A stretch of 64,000 nt of DNA from Streptomyces liliifuscus (GTDB taxonomy: Bacteria; Actinomycetota; Actinomycetes; Streptomycetales; Streptomycetaceae), in assembly GCF_016598615.1 (NCBI RefSeq), contig NZ_CP066831.1:5952001-6016000 (forward strand), in the 5' to 3' direction. The position numbers and the translations under genes were made by a program. Below the pieces are notes generated by a model, which was not told the DNA's origin, did no database searches, and saw nothing but the letters and a program-made list of their open reading frames with translations. Shown piece after piece: positions 33,817-42,501 of the stretch (positions are counted from its first letter, which is position 1; each line of letters opens with the position of its first letter).

Positions 33817-34053
33817 ATGAGCAAGGCAATGTGGCGAGTACGAGTACGAATGCTGGAGTCGGTGCGGGCGTGGGTCCTGGCGGGCCGGGGCTGGAAGGCG
33901 CGGAGGGATGCCGGGATGGTCACCTCCGAGTACGCGATGGGGTTGATCACGGCGGTGGGGTTCGCCGTGGTGCTCTACGAGGTGCTGACCAGCGGGCAGG
34001 TGCGGGGTGCTCTGCAGGACATCGTGGGGCGGGCGCTCAATGGGCAGTTCTGA
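33817..34053 (+). CDS. DUF4244 Flp pilin-like protein
   Basis: A 78-residue protein. A basic N-terminus is followed by RRDAGMVTSEYAMGLITAVG, a class III (Flp) pilin-like signal with the conserved glutamate at +5 of the hydrophobic stretch and a single hydrophobic helix ending LYEVL. It is the probable structural subunit exported by the Tad machine. The DUF4244 family is specific to actinobacteria and corresponds to Rv3656c. No prepilin peptidase is encoded in the window. The start ATG follows GGGGGTTCGG, a plausible ribosome site. Confidence 0.88.
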   Translation: MSKAMWRVRVRMLESVRAWVLAGRGWKARRDAGMVTSEYAMGLITAVGFAVVLYEVLTSGQVRGALQDIVGRALNGQF

Positions 34054-34438
34054 GGCTGGGGCGTCCGGTGCGGACGTGTCTCTGGCGATGTCCCGGGACC
34101 GGGGTTTCGTGACGGCGGAGGCGGCCGTGGTGCTGCCGGTGCTGGTCGCGTTCACGATGGCGTTGGTCTGGGCGTTGATGGCGGCTGCCGCGTTGATCCA
34201 GTGCGTGGACGCGGCCCGGGCGGGGGCTCGCGCGGCGGCTCGGCAGGACCCGCCTGGCACGGTGCTGGCGGCGGCCCGTGACACGGCGCCGAGCGGCGCG
34301 CGGGTCACCGTCCGGCGAGAGGGCGACCTGGTGCACGTACGGGTCGAGGCGAAGGCACCGGGTCCCGACGCGCTGACCCTCGACCTGACACACGAGGCCG
34401 CGGCCCTGGCCGAGGAGACGGTGGGGGTGGGCGGATGA
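34040..34438 (+). CDS. TadE-like pseudopilin
   Basis: A 132-residue protein with a single N-terminal hydrophobic helix in RDRGFVTAEAAVVLPVLVAF, where GF-V-T-A-E resembles a prepilin cleavage site and TadE pseudopilins. The remainder (VDAARAGARAAARQD and on) is the TadE extracytoplasmic part. The ATG at 34040 overlaps the previous gene by 14 bases; a later ATG at 34088 (MSRDRGF) is equally possible. It ends at the start of the next gene (ATGA). Confidence 0.8.
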   Translation: MGSSEAGASGADVSLAMSRDRGFVTAEAAVVLPVLVAFTMALVWALMAAAALIQCVDAARAGARAAARQDPPGTVLAAARDTAPSGARVTVRREGDLVHVRVEAKAPGPDALTLDLTHEAAALAEETVGVGG

Positions 34439-35070
34439 GGAGGGCAGGACTCCGGTTGCCTACGAGGGCCGCTACGAGAGCGAGTGCGCGAGTGGGTACG
34501 AGACCGCGTGGGCGGGCGCGTACGAGGGCCTTCGGCAGGGCGCCCGCGAAGGTCTTCGCGTCGGATCGTGGGTCGGCGACCGTCTGGACCGTGGGTGCGA
34601 TCGCCGTGCTGTGCGTCGTGTTCGGTGCCGTCCTGGCGATGGGGCAGGCGGTGGTGATCCGTCACCGCGCTGGCGGGGCGGCCGACTTGGCGGCGCTCGC
34701 GGCGGCGGACCGCTGGATGGACGGCGGGACGGCAGCCTGCGCACAGGCGGACCGGGTTGCACGCGCCCAGGGCACCCGGGTCGTGCGGTGCGCCGTCCAG
34801 GGCGAGATCTCGGACGTCACGGTCGCGGCGGGACGGGGACCGTTGACGGCGGAAGTGCGGGCCAGGGCGGGCCCGGCGGGGCCGGTGGGGCCTGTGGTTC
34901 CGGCCGGTCCTTCCGGATCGGTGGCATCGGCGGGGTCGGCCAGGTCGGCGGGGTCGGAGGGATCAGCGGAATCGACGGGGTCGTCGGTGGGATCGGCCGG
35001 CCCCGGCGCACCTGCCGCGTCGGCCGGAGTGGCTGGCCGAGCTGGCGAGGAGGTGGGGCCGCAACCCTGA
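34435..35070 (+). CDS. TadE-like secretion-neighbourhood protein (Rv3654c type)
   Basis: A 211-residue last gene of the tad operon. A basic Arg-rich N-terminus leads to GSATVWTVGAIAVLCVVFGA, a membrane helix, then the conserved block VIRHRAGGAADLAALAAADR with a cysteine in TAACAQAD and VVRCAVQ. This fits the helicase/secretion-neighbourhood TadE-like family, normally beside a helicase gene, as here. The last 75 residues are low-complexity (GPAGPVGPVVPAGPSGS, then Ser/Gly/Ala) and come from repetitive DNA. The family function is unknown, though its position suggests pilus assembly or secretion. Confidence 0.82.
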   Translation: MRRAGLRLPTRAATRASARVGTRPRGRARTRAFGRAPAKVFASDRGSATVWTVGAIAVLCVVFGAVLAMGQAVVIRHRAGGAADLAALAAADRWMDGGTAACAQADRVARAQGTRVVRCAVQGEISDVTVAAGRGPLTAEVRARAGPAGPVGPVVPAGPSGSVASAGSARSAGSEGSAESTGSSVGSAGPGAPAASAGVAGRAGEEVGPQP

Positions 35071-35092
35071 GCCCCCAGCCCCAGCCCCAGCC

Positions 35093-35191
35093 CTCAGCCC
35101 CGAGCCCTCAGCCCCAGCCCCCAGCCTCAGCCCCGAGCCCTCAGCCCCAGCTCCCAGCCTCAGCCCCGAGCCCTCAGCCCCAGCTCCCAGC
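35093..35191. repeat. Three tandem 33-bp repeats made of CAGCCC-type hexamers
   Basis: Units 35093-35125, 35126-35158 and 35159-35191 each begin CTCAGCCCCGAGCCCTCAG and differ at only a few bases. They sit in a 150-base region built from CAGCCC/CAGCTC words (35068-35222), between the convergent tad operon and helicase gene. Confidence 0.85.
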
Positions 35192-35219
35192 CCGAGCTCC
35201 CAGCCCTCAGCCTCAGCCC

Positions 35220-37796
35220 TCAGTCCTCCGCCATAGTCCGGCGGGCGACGCCTCCGCTCGCCCTGCTCTCGCCGCTCTCGCCGCCCTTCCCGGGCTCCTC
35301 GGGCTTCTCGGCCTCGGTCGGCTTCTCCGGTGCGCCCTTCAGCAGCACCGTCAGCAAGCGCACGGCCCCCCGTTTGTGCAGCGGCTCGTTGCCGTTGCCG
35401 CACTTGGGGGACTGGATGCAGGACGGGCAGCCGGCGTCGCACTCGCAGGAGGCGATGGCCTGGTGGGTGGCGGTGAGCCACTCGCGGGCCGTGTGGAAGG
35501 CGCGTTCCGCGAAGCCCGCGCCGCCGGGGTGGCCGTCGTACACGAAGACGGTGGGCATCAGGGTGTCCGGGTGCAGCGGGACGGAGACGCCGCCGATGTC
35601 CCAGCGGTCGCAAGTCGCGAAGAGCGGCAGCATGCCGATCGAAGCGTGTTCGGCGGCGTGCAGTGCGCCGCCGAGGATCTCGGGGTTCACGCGGGCGGCG
35701 TCGAGCTGGTCCTCGGTGACCGTCCACCACACGGCACGGGTGCGCAGCGTACGAGGAGGGAGGTCGAGCTTCGACTCGCCCAGCACTTCACCGGTGATGA
35801 CACGACGACGCAGGAAGGAGACGACCTGGTTGGTGACTTCGACGGAGCCGTAGCACAACCGGCCGTCGCCCCAGGGGACTTCGACGTCCGTCTCCAGGAC
35901 GGAGATGGCGGTGGTGTCGCGGGCGACCGTCGAATATGGGGGGTTGGCCTCCTCGACCAGGGCGACCGAGTCGTCCAGGTGCAGCTCCTTCACCAGGTAC
36001 GTACGGCCCTGGTGGAGGTGGACGGCGCCTTCGTGGACGGTGGCGTGTGCGGCCGCCGCGTCGACCGTGCCCAGCAGGCGCCCGGAACCGGTCTCCACGA
36101 TCTGTACCGGACTGCCGCCCCCGCCGCGGATGTCGGCCAGATCGGCGGCCCGCTCCCGGCGTGTCCAGTGCCATGCCTTCGTACGGCGGCGCAGCAGCTT
36201 CGCGGCCTCCAACTGCGGCAGCAGCCCGGCGGTGGCGGGACCGAAGAGAGGCAGGTCCTCGTCGGTCAGCGGCAGTTCGGCGGCTGCCGCGCACAAGTGG
36301 GGTGCGAGGACGTACGGGTTGTCGGGGTCGAGGACGGTGGATTCCACCGGCTGGTCGAAGAGGGCCTCGGGGTGGTGGACGAGGAACGTGTCCAGCGGGT
36401 CGTCGCGGGCGACCAGGATCGCCAGCGCCCCCTGCCCGGAGCGGCCGGCGCGGCCCGCCTGCTGCCACAGGGAGGCCCGGGTGCCCGGGTAGCCGGCGAT
36501 GACGACGGCGTCCAGTCCGGAGACGTCGATACCGAGTTCGAGGGCGGTGGTGGCGGCGAGGCCGAGCAGTTCGCCGGAGTGGAGGGCCTGTTCCAGGGCG
36601 CGGCGTTCCTCGGGGAGGTAGCCGCCGCGGTAGGCGGCCACGCGGCGGGCCAGGGAGCGGTCGCCCGCGGCGCCAGCCGCTGATGTCACTGCGGCGAGGC
36701 GTTCCTGGGCGATCACCGAGATCAGCTCGGCGCCGCGGCGGGACCGTACGAAGGCGACCGAGCGGACACCCTGCACGGTCAGGTCGGTGAGGAGGTCGGC
36801 GGTCTCGGCGGTGGCGGTTCGGCGGACGGGAGCGCCCTTCTCGCCGTGGAGTTCGGTGAGGGGCGGTTCCCAGAGGGCGAACACCAGTTCACCGCGGGGT
36901 GAGGCGTCGTCAGCGACCTCCAGTACCGGCAGGCCGGTGAGACGGGAGGCCGCGATCGAGGGCTCGGCGGCGGTGGCCGAGGCCATGAGGAAGACGGGAG
37001 AGGAGCCGTAGCGGGCGCACAGGCGGCGCAGCCGGCGCAGCACTTGGGCGACATGGGACCCGAAGACGCCCCGGTAGGTGTGACATTCGTCGATGACGAC
37101 ATAGCGCAGGGCGCGCAGGAAGGAGGACCAGCGGGGGTGTGAGGGAAGTATCCCGCGGTGCAGCATGTCGGGGTTGGTGAGGACGTAGTTGGCGTACTGG
37201 CGTACCCATTCGCGCTCTTCGACGGGCGTGTCCCCGTCGTAGACCGCGGAACGTACGGCATTGCCCAGAGGTTGTGAAAGTTCCTTCACCGATCGACGCT
37301 GGTCCGCTGCCAGTGCCTTCGTCGGGGCGAGGTACAGAGCGGTCGCGCCACGGCCGTTCGGCGCCTCGGAGCCGTCGAGGAGCGTCGAGAGGACCGGGAC
37401 GAGATACGCCAGGGACTTTCCGGAGGCCGTGCCCGTGGAGACGACCACCGAGTCGCCGTCGAGGGCGTGCTCGGCGGCGAGTGCCTGGTGGGCCCAGGGG
37501 TGTTCGATTCCCGCGGACTGCACGGCGGCGATGACCTCCGCGCGGATCCGGTCGGGCCACACGGCATGACGACCCTCACGTGGGGGCAAGTGCTCCGTAT
37601 GAGTGATGCGCGAAGCCCGGCTCGGCCCCGAGGCGAGCCGGTCCAGGATCTCGCCCGGCGAGGGGCGGGATGCGGTGTCCGTCGAGGTTCGATCGGATCG
37701 GTGATTCTTGGCCATCGGCATCGAGTGTGTCACTGGCGTGACGGACAATGGACCCAAGGCGTCGTGCACGCCTGCCGGTAAGTGATTGAATGCCAT
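35220..37796 (-). CDS. MrfA-like DEAD/DEAH helicase with C-terminal zinc module
   Basis: An 858-residue superfamily 2 helicase. Motifs in order: STGTASGKSLAYL (Walker A), APTKALAADQ (Ia), NPDMLHRGIL, VIDECHTYRG (DECH box), MASATAAEP (III), VAFVRSRRGAE (IV), TALELGIDVSGLD (V) and QQAGRAGRSGQG (VI). The C-terminal DUF1998-type region ends with cysteines in CECDAGCPSCIQSPKCG, a zinc-binding site. Bacillus MrfA unwinds DNA in repair of mitomycin lesions, and the actinobacterial protein is probably similar. The acidic tail (EKPTEAEKPEEPGKGG) is unstructured. The ATG at 37796 gives MAFNHLPAGVHDALG, as I recall for orthologues. It diverges from bldG, about 80 bases away. Confidence 0.88.
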   Translation of the reverse strand: MAFNHLPAGVHDALGPLSVTPVTHSMPMAKNHRSDRTSTDTASRPSPGEILDRLASGPSRASRITHTEHLPPREGRHAVWPDRIRAEVIAAVQSAGIEHPWAHQALAAEHALDGDSVVVSTGTASGKSLAYLVPVLSTLLDGSEAPNGRGATALYLAPTKALAADQRRSVKELSQPLGNAVRSAVYDGDTPVEEREWVRQYANYVLTNPDMLHRGILPSHPRWSSFLRALRYVVIDECHTYRGVFGSHVAQVLRRLRRLCARYGSSPVFLMASATAAEPSIAASRLTGLPVLEVADDASPRGELVFALWEPPLTELHGEKGAPVRRTATAETADLLTDLTVQGVRSVAFVRSRRGAELISVIAQERLAAVTSAAGAAGDRSLARRVAAYRGGYLPEERRALEQALHSGELLGLAATTALELGIDVSGLDAVVIAGYPGTRASLWQQAGRAGRSGQGALAILVARDDPLDTFLVHHPEALFDQPVESTVLDPDNPYVLAPHLCAAAAELPLTDEDLPLFGPATAGLLPQLEAAKLLRRRTKAWHWTRRERAADLADIRGGGGSPVQIVETGSGRLLGTVDAAAAHATVHEGAVHLHQGRTYLVKELHLDDSVALVEEANPPYSTVARDTTAISVLETDVEVPWGDGRLCYGSVEVTNQVVSFLRRRVITGEVLGESKLDLPPRTLRTRAVWWTVTEDQLDAARVNPEILGGALHAAEHASIGMLPLFATCDRWDIGGVSVPLHPDTLMPTVFVYDGHPGGAGFAERAFHTAREWLTATHQAIASCECDAGCPSCIQSPKCGNGNEPLHKRGAVRLLTVLLKGAPEKPTEAEKPEEPGKGGESGESRASGGVARRTMAED
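37729..37742. promoter_or_regulatory. Inverted repeat GTCAC-N4-GTGAC near the bldG promoter
   Basis: A perfect five-base inverted repeat lies about 140 bases before bldG, inside the first codons of the divergent helicase gene. It may be an operator for bldG; the function is unproven. Confidence 0.35.
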
Positions 37797-37877
37797 CGCG
37801 GCTGGCGAACCGTCCCGGGGGCTCTGCCGAGGTGTCCCTTGGGATGACCGCTCGATTAGCAAGGTGCTGGAGGATCC

Positions 37878-38219
37878 GTGGACCTGTCCCTGTCGACCCG
37901 TACCGTCGGCGATCGTACGGTCGTCGAGGTCGGTGGCGAAATCGATGTATATACCGCGCCCAAGCTGCGCGAGCAGTTGGTCGAGCTGGTGAACGACGGC
38001 AGTTTTCACCTCGTCGTAGACATGGAGGGCGTGGACTTCCTCGACTCCACCGGGCTCGGCGTTCTGGTCGGCGGCCTGAAGCGGGTGCGTGCCCATGAGG
38101 GTTCGCTCCGGCTCGTCTGCAATCAGGAGCGCATTCTGAAGATCTTCCGCATCACCGGCCTCACCAAGGTGTTCCCGATCCACACCTCGGTCGAGGAAGC
38201 GGTGGCGGCCACCGACTGA
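37878..38219 (+). CDS. bldG: Anti-sigma factor antagonist BldG
   Basis: A 113-residue STAS-domain anti-anti-sigma factor of the SpoIIAA/RsbV type. It begins with GTG ([20 protein letters not shown] as translated) and carries the phosphorylation site DSTGLG with serine S57. Established work in S. coelicolor shows BldG is phosphorylated and is required for aerial growth and antibiotic production. It acts as a partner-switch regulator with several anti-sigma factors. The downstream gene encodes an anti-sigma-like protein. An attenuator-like hairpin between them fits the known mono- and bicistronic transcripts. A Shine-Dalgarno-like GGAGG lies eight bases before the GTG. Confidence 0.97.
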
Positions 38220-38308
38220 CCGGCCGTGGACCGGCCCGTCCCTGACTGGCCGGTCAGCGGCCGACAGCCGGATCCCGGGCCAGGCCCGGGAGGCAGAAGT
38301 CAATGGAG

Positions 38309-38337
38309 GGGGGCCGGGTCTCGGCGACCCGGCCCCC
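38309..38337 (+). terminator. Hairpin between bldG and the anti-sigma gene (attenuator)
   Basis: A perfect 12-pair stem (38309-38320 with 38326-38337) and a five-base loop lie 32 bases before the downstream start codon. Partial termination here would give both a short bldG transcript and a longer bicistronic one. Confidence 0.7.
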
Positions 38338-38368
38338 GACCGCACGCCCGTAGTTCCGAGGGGGATGC

Positions 38369-38812
38369 ATGGCCACCGTTGAACTCCGCTTCAGCGCGCT
38401 GCCCGAGCACGTCAGGACCGCCCGACTGGTGGCGGCAGCGGTGGCGCGCAGGGCCGGAGTGGACGAGGCCGTTCTCGATGAGGTCAGGCTCGCCGTCGGC
38501 GAGGCCTGCACCCGGGCCGTCGGCCTGCACCAGAGTGGCGGAATCTCGGCGCCGGTGCGGGTGTCGCTGATCGAGGAGGAGAAGCAGTTCTCCATCGAGG
38601 TCGGCGACGAGGCCCCGCACACGGTTCCCGGCGACAAGACGTCGGGCGCCCATGGTGGAGCCAGTGACGCGGACGTCGAGACCGAGGAGGACGAGATGGG
38701 CCTCGCGGTCATCAGCGGCCTCGTGGACGACGTCGAAGTCACCGCCGGTGAGAACGGCGGCCTGATCAGGATGAGCTGGCCCACCACGCCGCCGGCTGCG
38801 CTCGTTACCTGA
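38369..38812 (+). CDS. Anti-sigma factor-like protein (SpoIIAB/RsbW type), partner of BldG
   Basis: A 147-residue GHKL-fold protein. The N-terminal helix (FSALPEHVRTARLVAAAVAR) and the nucleotide region VRLAVGEACTRAVG match RsbW/SpoIIAB kinases, but the N-box asparagine is replaced by R49 (EACTRA instead of EAxxNA). The G1-like region reads DEMGLAVISGLVDDVEV. An insertion of acidic and Gly-rich residues (GDKTSGAHGGASDADVETEE) splits the ATP lid. Homologues bind BldG as an anti-sigma factor; kinase activity may be weakened. The start ATG follows GAGGGGG. It is co-transcribed with bldG and ends at a strong palindrome. Confidence 0.88.
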   Translation: MATVELRFSALPEHVRTARLVAAAVARRAGVDEAVLDEVRLAVGEACTRAVGLHQSGGISAPVRVSLIEEEKQFSIEVGDEAPHTVPGDKTSGAHGGASDADVETEEDEMGLAVISGLVDDVEVTAGENGGLIRMSWPTTPPAALVT

Positions 38813-38840
38813 TCCACCCCCTGGTACTGCCTCAACATGT

Positions 38841-38873
38841 GCGAAAGGGCCCTGCTCAGCAGGGCCCTTTCGC
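38841..38873. terminator. Terminator after the bldG operon
   Basis: Two perfect 16-base arms (38841-38856 and 38858-38873) around one base, with GCGAAAGGGCCCTGCT in the left arm and a T-run in the right arm. Confidence 0.85.
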
Positions 38874-38944
38874 ATGTCAGGACCGGCTCGACGCCCTGCC
38901 CGGACCTGATGCGCGGTCATCTCCGGATCAAGCTCCGCCTTTTC

Positions 38945-38958
38945 GTGAATGAATTCAC
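38945..38958. promoter_or_regulatory. Palindrome GTGAAT-N2-ATTCAC upstream of hppA
   Basis: A perfect six-base inverted repeat sits in the AT-richer gap of 376 bases (38813-39188) before hppA, which has no supported gene. It could be an operator; no protein is identified. Confidence 0.35.
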
Positions 38959-39140
38959 TATCCGGATTACGATCAACAATACGATCGTCTTTACGCCACG
39001 CCGGGCGCCAATGGATCACGGTCAATGCTTTTGAGGCATTACCACTTTCGGGTTCGGTGATGGTCCGCGGATCATTTGCTGAAGAGCACGTGAAGGCTGA
39101 TTCCACTTACCGCGCACTGTTTTGATCAGGTTCCGGTACC

Positions 39141-39146
39141 TACAAT
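39141..39146 (+). promoter_or_regulatory. -10 element TACAAT for hppA
   Basis: TACAAT is a near-consensus vegetative -10 at 43 bases before the hppA start, leaving room for a leader with AAGGAGG at 39178-39184. A -35 is less clear (CTGTTT at 39117). Confidence 0.5.
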
Positions 39147-39188
39147 CCGTCCACATCTTGAGCTCGGTCCAAGCGTCAAGGAGGACGA

Positions 39189-41594
39189 ATGGCGGGGCTT
39201 TCTACCCCTCATCAGTTTGACCAACCCACAACCTTCGCAGCCGCAGTACTGACCGACGACAATCGTCTCATCGTGATGGTCATCGCGGCCGTCGCCCTTG
39301 CGGCGCTTGTCGTCGCCGGGGTCCTGGTACGCCAGGTACTCGCGGCGGGCGAGGGCACCGAGAGCATGAAGAAGATCGCGGTGGCGATCCAGGAGGGCGC
39401 GAATGCCTACCTGGGCCGGCAGATGCGCACGCTCGGCGTTTTCGCCGTCGTGGTGTTCTTCCTGCTCATGCTGCTGCCCGCGGACGACTGGAATCAGCGC
39501 GCCGGACGATCGGTCTTCTTCTTGATCGGCGCGGCGTTCTCGGCGACCACCGGCTATATCGGCATGTGGCTCGCCGTGCGCAGTAATGTCCGCGTGGCCG
39601 CCGCGGCCCGGGAAGCGACTCCGGCGGAGGGTGAGCCCGAAAAGGATCTCACCGCCGTCTCGCACAAAGCCATGAAGATCGCTTTCCGCACGGGCGGCGT
39701 CGTCGGCATGTTCACCGTGGGGCTCGGACTCCTTGGTGCGTCCTGTGTGGTTCTCGTCTACGCGGCCGACGCGCCCAAGGTCCTGGAGGGCTTCGGTCTC
39801 GGCGCCGCGCTGATCGCCATGTTCATGCGTGTCGGCGGTGGCATCTTCACCAAGGCCGCCGACGTCGGCGCCGACCTGGTCGGCAAGGTCGAGCAGGGCA
39901 TTCCGGAGGACGACCCGCGCAATGCCGCGACCATCGCGGACAACGTGGGCGACAACGTCGGCGACTGCGCCGGCATGGCCGCCGACCTCTTCGAGTCGTA
40001 CGCCGTCACGCTCGTCGCCGCGCTGATCCTCGGCAAGGCGGCGTTCGGTGACTTCGGGCTCGCCTTCCCGCTGATCGTGCCCGCGATCGGCGTACTCACC
40101 GCCATGATCGGCATCTTCGCCGTGGCTCCGCGCCGTGCGGACCGCAGCGGGATGAGCGCCATCAACCGCGGGTTCTTCATCTCCGCGGTGATCTCGCTTG
40201 CGCTCGTCGCGGCGGCGGTCTTCGCCTATCTGCCGTCCTCGTACGCCGATTTGGACGGCGTCACGGACGAGGCCATCCTCGGTCATGCCGGCGACCCGCG
40301 GTTCCTCGCGCTCGTCGCGGTGGCCATCGGCATCGTCCTGGCCGCGCTGATCCAGCAGCTGACCGGCTACTTCACCGAGACCACCCGGCGTCCTGTCCGG
40401 GACATCGGCAAGACCTCGCTGACCGGCCCGGCCACCGTCGTCCTCGCCGGTATCTCGCTCGGTCTCGAATCGGCCGTCTACACCGCCCTGTTGATCGGCC
40501 TCGGCGTGTACGGGGCCTTCCTGCTCGGCGGTACGTCCATCATGCTGGCGCTCTTCGCGGTGGCCCTGGCCGGTACCGGTCTGCTCACCACGGTCGGCGT
40601 CATCGTCGCCATGGACACCTTCGGTCCGGTCTCCGACAACGCGCAGGGCATCGCCGAGATGTCCGGCGACGTCGAGGGCGCGGGCGCGCAGGTGCTCACC
40701 GACCTGGACGCCGTCGGCAACACGACCAAGGCCATCACCAAGGGCATCGCCATCGCCACCGCGGTACTGGCGGCGGCGGCGCTCTTCGGCTCGTACCGCG
40801 ACGCGATCCTCACGGCCGCGAACGAAGTGGGCGAGAAGGTCTCGGGGCCCGGCGCGCCCATGAACCTGATGATGGACATCTCACAGCCCAACAACCTGGT
40901 CGGGCTCATCGCGGGCGCCGCGGTCGTCTTCCTCTTCTCGGGGCTGGCGATCAACGCGGTCTCGCGGTCCGCCGGGGCCGTGGTCTACGAGGTGCGGCGG
41001 CAGTTCCGCGAGCACCCCGGGATCATGGACTACACCGAGAAGCCCGAGTACGGGCGCGTCGTCGACATCTGCACCAAGGACGCGCTGCGCGAGCTGGCCA
41101 CACCGGGTCTGCTCGCCGTACTGACGCCGATCGCGATCGGCTTCACGCTCGGGGTCGGCGCGCTCGGCTCGTTCCTCGCGGGAGCCATCGGCACCGGCAC
41201 GCTGATGGCGGTGTTCCTCGCCAACTCCGGTGGCGCGTGGGACAACGCGAAGAAACTCGTCGAGGACGGCCACCACGGCGGCAAGGGCAGCGAGGCCCAT
41301 GCCGCGACGGTGATCGGCGACACGATCGGCGACCCCTTCAAGGACACCGCGGGGCCGGCGATCAACCCTCTCCTGAAGGTGATGAACCTGGTGGCGCTGC
41401 TCATCGCGCCCGCGGTCGTCAAATTCAGCTACGGCGAGGACAAGAGCGTGGGCATGCGGGTTCTCATCGCGGTGCTCTCGCTCGCCGTCATCGTGGGCGC
41501 GGTGTACGTGTCCAAGCGGCGAGGCATCGCCGTGGGTGACGAGGGCAACTCCGAGCGGGTGGCCAAGTCGGTGGATCCGGCGGTGGTTTCGTAG
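39189..41594 (+). CDS. hppA: Proton-translocating inorganic pyrophosphatase
   Basis: An 801-residue membrane H+-PPase with about 16 helices. It hydrolyses cytoplasmic pyrophosphate and pumps protons outward. The pyrophosphate-binding signature is visible: GGGIFTKAADVGADLVGKVE, then DDPRNAATIADNVGDNVGDC. The late segment GNTTKAITKG has Lys where potassium-dependent enzymes have Ala, so this is the K+-independent class, as established for the S. coelicolor enzyme. The mature length is typical of actinobacterial H+-PPases. It is preceded by AAGGAGG and followed by a terminator at 41646. Confidence 0.97.
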   Translation: MAGLSTPHQFDQPTTFAAAVLTDDNRLIVMVIAAVALAALVVAGVLVRQVLAAGEGTESMKKIAVAIQEGANAYLGRQMRTLGVFAVVVFFLLMLLPADDWNQRAGRSVFFLIGAAFSATTGYIGMWLAVRSNVRVAAAAREATPAEGEPEKDLTAVSHKAMKIAFRTGGVVGMFTVGLGLLGASCVVLVYAADAPKVLEGFGLGAALIAMFMRVGGGIFTKAADVGADLVGKVEQGIPEDDPRNAATIADNVGDNVGDCAGMAADLFESYAVTLVAALILGKAAFGDFGLAFPLIVPAIGVLTAMIGIFAVAPRRADRSGMSAINRGFFISAVISLALVAAAVFAYLPSSYADLDGVTDEAILGHAGDPRFLALVAVAIGIVLAALIQQLTGYFTETTRRPVRDIGKTSLTGPATVVLAGISLGLESAVYTALLIGLGVYGAFLLGGTSIMLALFAVALAGTGLLTTVGVIVAMDTFGPVSDNAQGIAEMSGDVEGAGAQVLTDLDAVGNTTKAITKGIAIATAVLAAAALFGSYRDAILTAANEVGEKVSGPGAPMNLMMDISQPNNLVGLIAGAAVVFLFSGLAINAVSRSAGAVVYEVRRQFREHPGIMDYTEKPEYGRVVDICTKDALRELATPGLLAVLTPIAIGFTLGVGALGSFLAGAIGTGTLMAVFLANSGGAWDNAKKLVEDGHHGGKGSEAHAATVIGDTIGDPFKDTAGPAINPLLKVMNLVALLIAPAVVKFSYGEDKSVGMRVLIAVLSLAVIVGAVYVSKRRGIAVGDEGNSERVAKSVDPAVVS

Positions 41595-41645
41595 CCATCG
41601 GGTAGCCGGCCGGGGCATCGCCCGGTCGGGTTCCGCTCAACGGAC

Positions 41646-41679
41646 GGGCGGACGGCGCGTATTGACGTGCCGTCCGCCC
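41646..41679 (+). terminator. Terminator of hppA
   Basis: A 15-pair stem (including one G-T pair) with the loop ATTG, 52 bases beyond the hppA stop codon. Confidence 0.8.
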
Positions 41680-41827
41680 GCCCGTGTGTGTCCACGCCCT
41701 GTTCGTGAGCCTTATCTCGCTTGGTGCAAATGGCTTCAATAACGGATGAAGTGGACCTTCGTCACGCAGGTGTCGCCCACTTGGCGTGTATGTTCCGGGG
41801 CCGAGAGCCATGGAAGGGACCAATCCG

Positions 41828-42400
41828 GTGAACAAGAAGCTCGCGGCCGCACTGTCCGGCGGTGCGGTACTGGTACTGGCGCTGTCGGGATGCAGCAGTG
41901 ACGACAGCAGCGACAAGCTGAACTCCTGGGCCAAGCAGGTGTGTGACGCGGTGCAGCCGCAGGCGGTGAAGATCGAGGCCGCCAATACCGCGATCCAGAA
42001 GCAGACCTCGGACAACAGCACCCCGGCGGACGTCCAGAAGACCGACTCCAAGGCCTTCCAGGACATGTCCGACGCCTACAAGGCGATCGGCGCAGCCGTG
42101 GACAAGGCCGGGGCCCCCGACGTCGACGACGGCGAGAAGAAGCAGAAGGACGCCGTCACGGAGCTCAACACGATCTCCTCCTCGTACGCCGACCTCAAGA
42201 AGCAGGTCGACGGCCTCGACACCAAGGACCAAGCGAAGTTCGCCGACGGTCTCAAGGGGATCGCCACCCAGCTCGACAAGCTCAGCCAGAGCGGCAACGA
42301 CGCCCTCAAGAAGCTGGAGGAGGGTGACGTGGGCAAGGCGATGGCCAAGCAGGAGAGCTGCAAGTCCGCCTCGACGTCGCCGTCGGCCAGCAAGGCCTGA
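41828..42400 (+). CDS. Small secreted lipoprotein, helical
   Basis: A 190-residue lipoprotein. VNKKLAAALSGGAVLVLALSGC gives a signal peptide with the lipobox LSGC. The mature part is a charged, mostly alpha-helical protein (AANTAIQKQTSDNSTPADVQ, KQKDAVTELNTISSSYADLK), with one cysteine early (AKQVCDAV) and one near the end (QESCKSA) that could pair. It resembles small actinobacterial secreted helical bundles of unknown function. The start is the GTG at 41828, preceded by GGAAGGGA at good spacing. An ATG six codons upstream is less likely. It stands alone between terminators. Confidence 0.8.
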   Translation: MNKKLAAALSGGAVLVLALSGCSSDDSSDKLNSWAKQVCDAVQPQAVKIEAANTAIQKQTSDNSTPADVQKTDSKAFQDMSDAYKAIGAAVDKAGAPDVDDGEKKQKDAVTELNTISSSYADLKKQVDGLDTKDQAKFADGLKGIATQLDKLSQSGNDALKKLEEGDVGKAMAKQESCKSASTSPSASKA

Positions 42401-42469
42401 GAAGGGCCTGAGCAAGGCCTGAGAGACGGGACCTGCCCCCCTGGGGCATTGATCGTTCGTCAACCGAAA

Positions 42470-42501
42470 GAGGGCCCGGTACGCGTGCGTGCCGGGCCCT
42501 C
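42470..42501 (+). terminator. Terminator after the lipoprotein gene
   Basis: GAGGGCCCGG pairs with CCGGGCCCTC; the stem extends inward to 14 pairs with a four-base loop. Confidence 0.8.
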
